Part shown: one piece after another, positions 5,263-7,644 of the stretch | Layout: each line of letters opens with the position of its first letter | How positions within the stretch are numbered: the stretch's first letter is position 1 | Assembly (NCBI GenBank): GCA_003217965.1 | Contig: QHNB01000215.1 | Coordinates: 1-7,644 of the forward strand | From: Verrucomicrobiota bacterium | GTDB lineage: Bacteria > Verrucomicrobiota > Verrucomicrobiia > Chthoniobacterales > UBA10450 | Reading direction: 5' to 3' | DNA length: 7,644 nt | Made by a program: the position numbers and the translations under genes | The notes under the pieces: generated by a model | Databases searched by the model: none | The model's input: only the letters and a program-made list of their open reading frames with translations | What the model was told of the DNA's origin: nothing

Positions 5263-6984
5263 TCAACGGTCTTCCGCGGTGACGCGCCAGACTTCCTCGA
5301 GCGTCGTTACCCCTTCAATCGCCTTGTCGACGCCGGCCATGCGCAACGTCTTCATCCCCTCCGTCACGGCCTGATTCTTAATCACACTCGCGGAAGCGCG
5401 CTTAATAATGAGGCGCCGGATTGGCTCGCTCACCGGCAGCGCTTCGATGATCGCCATGCGCCCGAGATAGCCGCGGCCTTTGCATCGATCGCAGCCGCTT
5501 CCACGGTAGAACATCGCGTCCTTTTTCGGCTCGAGTCCAAGTTTCTCAAACATCTCTGGCTCCGGCAGAAATTCCTCGCGGCAATTCATGCAAACGCGCC
5601 GCACCAGTCGCTGCGCGCACGTCATCAGCACGGAGCTGGCGATCAAAAACGGCTCGATTCCCATGTCGTCCAGACGCGTGATTGCGCCCGCGGCGTCATT
5701 AGTATGCAACGTCGAAAGGACCTGGTGACCCGTTAGCGCCGCCTTGACCGCAATATCGGCGGTCTCGTTGTCACGAATTTCGCCAACCATCACGATGTCG
5801 GGGTCCTGTCGCAGGATCGAGCGCAAGGCCGAGGCGAAATCCAAGCCGATTTCACTGCGCACCGCCACCTGGTTAATGCCAGCCAGCTCGTACTCGATCG
5901 GGTCCTCGACCGTTACGATGTTGTACTGCGGATTGTTCAACTCCTGCAGCACGGAATAGAGCGTGGTAGTTTTACCAGAACCGGTTGGCCCGGTGACCAG
6001 GATCATTCCGTGCGGCGCATCGATCGCTTTCTTGAATTTGCCCAGCGTTATCTCATCCATTCCCATTTGATCGAGCGATCCGCTCAGCGACGTTTTGTCG
6101 AGAATACGGATCACGATCTTTTCGCCGTGGGAGGTCGGCAGAATCGAAACGCGGAGGTCCACATCTTTGCCCATGACCTTGATTCGGAAGCGGCCATCTT
6201 GCGGCAGGCGTCGCTCAGCGATATCCAAGCCGGCCAGAATCTTGATGCGAGACGTGATCGCGAGTTGCAGCGCTTTTGGCGGCGACTCCGCCTGGACCAA
6301 TTCGCCATCGACCCGATAGCGCAGTTTGAGCGTGCGCTGGAACGGCTCGATGTGAATGTCGGACGCCTTCTCGCGAATCGCCTGGACCATGACCAGGTTC
6401 ACGATCTTGATCACGGGCGCGTCTTCGCTGTCGGTCGCGAGCCGATCGATGTCGATCTCTTCGCTCCTGACCGCTTGGAACTCGACATTCGTCGGATCGA
6501 CCGCTTCGTCCGAGACTTTGCGCAACACCTCCCGCATGTCGGTGCCGCCCCCGTGAACGCCGCTTAACGCGTCAGCCACGCCTCTCTCCGTCGCGATCAT
6601 CGGCACGACATCGAGCTGAACCCGCCTTTTCACGTCATCGACCGCCAGAACGTTGGTCGGGTCGGCCATGGCGATGAAAAGCTTCCCGTTCAACCGCGCA
6701 ATCGGCACAATCTTGTTGGCCTTGGCCATCTCGCGCGGAATGAGTCCCATGATCTCTTCGGGGACGCGCAATCGGGCCAGATTCACCGGCGAAACGTTGA
6801 GGCAGCGCCCCATGCTGAAAGCCATGTCCTGGTCGGTGACGAACTGTTTGTCCGTCAAAATCTTCAGGAGGCGTCCGCCTTCTTTTTTCTGGATTGCGAC
6901 AGCTTCCTCGAGCTGATTCGGCAACAGGAGGCCGTCCTCGATCAGCACGTCAGCGATGCGTTCGCCAAAAGTTTTGTTTCTCAT
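5263..6984 (-). CDS. GspE/PilB-family assembly ATPase (type IV pilus or type II secretion motor)
   Basis: A 573-residue cytoplasmic hexameric ATPase that powers assembly of pilin-like fibres. The start at 6984 is chosen because it forms an ATGA overlap with the upstream stop and begins with the usual N-domain helix; the longer frame to 7056 would overlap the upstream gene by 76 bases. Residues 1-145 form an MshEN/GspE-N domain. The core has all motor motifs: Walker A GPTGSGKTT at 332-340, Asp box 'VTVEDPIEY' at 357-365, Walker B 'DPDIVMVGEIRD' at 394-405, and His box 'LTGHQVLSTLHTND' at 417-430. Two CxxC pairs (C465/C468 and C498/C501) form the tetracysteine zinc site. Length fits PilB, while 'AALTGH' and 'AAGAITRLDDMGIEPF' read more like GspE, so I do not assign a symbol. 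PilT-type retraction ATPases are unlikely because they lack the long N-domain and zinc site. The linked MglA/MglB genes favour a polarity-controlled pilus or secretion system. Confidence 0.95.
   Translation of the reverse strand: MRNKTFGERIADVLIEDGLLLPNQLEEAVAIQKKEGGRLLKILTDKQFVTDQDMAFSMGRCLNVSPVNLARLRVPEEIMGLIPREMAKANKIVPIARLNGKLFIAMADPTNVLAVDDVKRRVQLDVVPMIATERGVADALSGVHGGGTDMREVLRKVSDEAVDPTNVEFQAVRSEEIDIDRLATDSEDAPVIKIVNLVMVQAIREKASDIHIEPFQRTLKLRYRVDGELVQAESPPKALQLAITSRIKILAGLDIAERRLPQDGRFRIKVMGKDVDLRVSILPTSHGEKIVIRILDKTSLSGSLDQMGMDEITLGKFKKAIDAPHGMILVTGPTGSGKTTTLYSVLQELNNPQYNIVTVEDPIEYELAGINQVAVRSEIGLDFASALRSILRQDPDIVMVGEIRDNETADIAVKAALTGHQVLSTLHTNDAAGAITRLDDMGIEPFLIASSVLMTCAQRLVRRVCMNCREEFLPEPEMFEKLGLEPKKDAMFYRGSGCDRCKGRGYLGRMAIIEALPVSEPIRRLIIKRASASVIKNQAVTEGMKTLRMAGVDKAIEGVTTLEEVWRVTAEDR
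5270..5275 (-). promoter_or_regulatory. Ribosome binding site deciding the start of the Roadblock fusion gene
   Basis: Read on the minus strand this is GGAAGA, inside the last codons of the ATPase gene. It lies 9 bases before the ATG at 5260 but only 3 bases before the in-frame TTG at 5266. The spacing therefore supports the ATG start. Assignment is by sequence and spacing only. Confidence 0.45.
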
Positions 6985-7644
6985 GGCGCGCGGCTCTCCA
7001 ACCGGTAAACGTTCTCCAGCGTTTTGATGATCGCGCCTGGCCGGGCCAGGTACCACGAGACGGAATAATCGAGCGATTGCTGCACGGCGGCGTGCCCGGC
7101 CGCGTCGAACGGGTTACAACATGCGATCATGATGGTGCGGCTGATCAAATCGAACGGCACATAGAGCCGGCCCAAAGTGAGATGATCGGGCAGCATCCGC
7201 GCCAGTTGGCGGTCGAGATCGTAATACTCGAGCGGGATGAACGCGTACTTGGTGCGATCAATTAAGGCCGAGAGCACGTCCTCAAGCCTGTCCGTTTCCT
7301 GATGACAAAGCTTATCGAGTAGCGACGACGCCAGCGCTTGCCCGCTCAGATTCTTATTCAGAGCCTGCACCGTTTCGAGCGCAGCGTTGACCTGATCTTC
7401 CGGGAAAATTTGTTGAACGATGAGAAATTTCGCGAGCTGCTCGTCTCCGCGCTCGTGCAGGTTGTAGCTCTCTTCTTTACGGCCGACGAAAACGAGACCG
7501 CCTTCGCTTTGGCCATAGGCTTTCGCGACCAGACCGTGCTTGGCTCCACCGGTGGTCATGATCTGACCTGCCGCCTGCAGCTTGGCTTCGATCTCGCCCA
7601 GCATCGCAAGCACCTCCGGCGCGTTCGGATCCCGCAACAGCAAC
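6981..7644 (-). CDS. GspE/PilB N-terminal-domain (MshEN-like) protein without motor domain, 5' end outside window
   Basis: This is the last 220 or so codons of a gene that enters from the right edge; the true start is not visible, and the ATG at 7641-7643 is probably internal. The first visible residues (around 'APEVLAMLGEIEAKL') look like the end of a TPR-type helical repeat. Residues about 68-215 (counted from that ATG) resemble the regulatory N-terminal domain of GspE/PilB ATPases: a helical part around 'LAKFLIVQQIFPEDQVNAAL', then an alpha/beta part around 'LGRLYVPFDLISRTIMIACC', 'NPFD' and a closing helix 'IIKTLENVYRL'. The same pattern recurs in residues 75-145 of the ATPase encoded next. 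The protein stops right after this domain, so it has no Walker motifs. Its TGA overlaps the ATG of the ATPase gene (ATGA, 6981-6984), suggesting translational coupling. It may regulate or scaffold the motor; that role is inference. Domain call is fairly secure, function is not. Confidence 0.72.
   Translation of the reverse strand, partial: LLLRDPNAPEVLAMLGEIEAKLQAAGQIMTTGGAKHGLVAKAYGQSEGGLVFVGRKEESYNLHERGDEQLAKFLIVQQIFPEDQVNAALETVQALNKNLSGQALASSLLDKLCHQETDRLEDVLSALIDRTKYAFIPLEYYDLDRQLARMLPDHLTLGRLYVPFDLISRTIMIACCNPFDAAGHAAVQQSLDYSVSWYLARPGAIIKTLENVYRLESRAP

Noticed and set aside
6010..6567. A 185-codon open frame on the plus strand, rich in Arg, Asp and Leu
   Set aside because: It is antisense to the ATPase core. 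Its composition is the complement of a high-GC coding frame and no domain is seen.
6985..7056. A longer start for the ATPase at 7056
   Set aside because: The extra 24 residues are Arg/Pro-rich, do not fit the family's N-terminus, and lie within the upstream gene. The start at 6984 has the ATGA overlap.

Overview
The window looks like a chromosomal segment of a soil-type Verrucomicrobiota bacterium, most likely of the Chthoniobacterales. This is inference. It rests on the C-terminal domain of the secreted beta-propeller protein, of a type I associate with that group (the 'DISTRANVGTGDNVLIGGF ... AIGPSL ... ADPALELHDASG' pattern), on the high-GC coding style, and on MglA/MglB genes next to a type IV pilus/type II secretion ATPase. 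Every convincing gene lies on the minus strand, so the window reads from right to left.

Right part (7644 to 2009) is one tightly packed operon. It starts with the 3' part of a gene whose product resembles the regulatory N-terminal domain of GspE/PilB ATPases but has no motor domain. An ATGA overlap leads into a complete GspE/PilB-family assembly ATPase. Two bases after its stop begins a long Pro/Ala-rich protein ending in a Roadblock/LC7 domain and carrying a previously unnamed, internally duplicated region. That gene overlaps by 14 bases with an MglA-type small GTPase. The GTPase overlaps by ATGA with a classical MglB-type Roadblock protein. This spacing predicts translational coupling and one shared function. 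The likely function is a Ras-like polarity switch (MglA with its GTPase-activating partner MglB) controlling an extension or secretion motor, with the large Roadblock fusion as an adaptor or second partner.

Left part (1938 to 1), after a 70-base gap, holds a gene for an exported PQQ-like beta-propeller protein. Its reading frame is interrupted near position 1073. The N-terminal part (signal peptide and first blades) and the C-terminal part (remaining blades plus the verrucomicrobial C-terminal domain) are both intact but in different frames, one base apart. The C-terminal part runs off the left edge of the window.

I see no tRNA, rRNA, CRISPR array, insertion sequence or plus-strand gene. The strongest candidates for something undescribed are the duplicated domain in the Roadblock fusion and the five-gene arrangement of two GspE-N-type proteins (one with, one without the motor), one GTPase and two Roadblock proteins.
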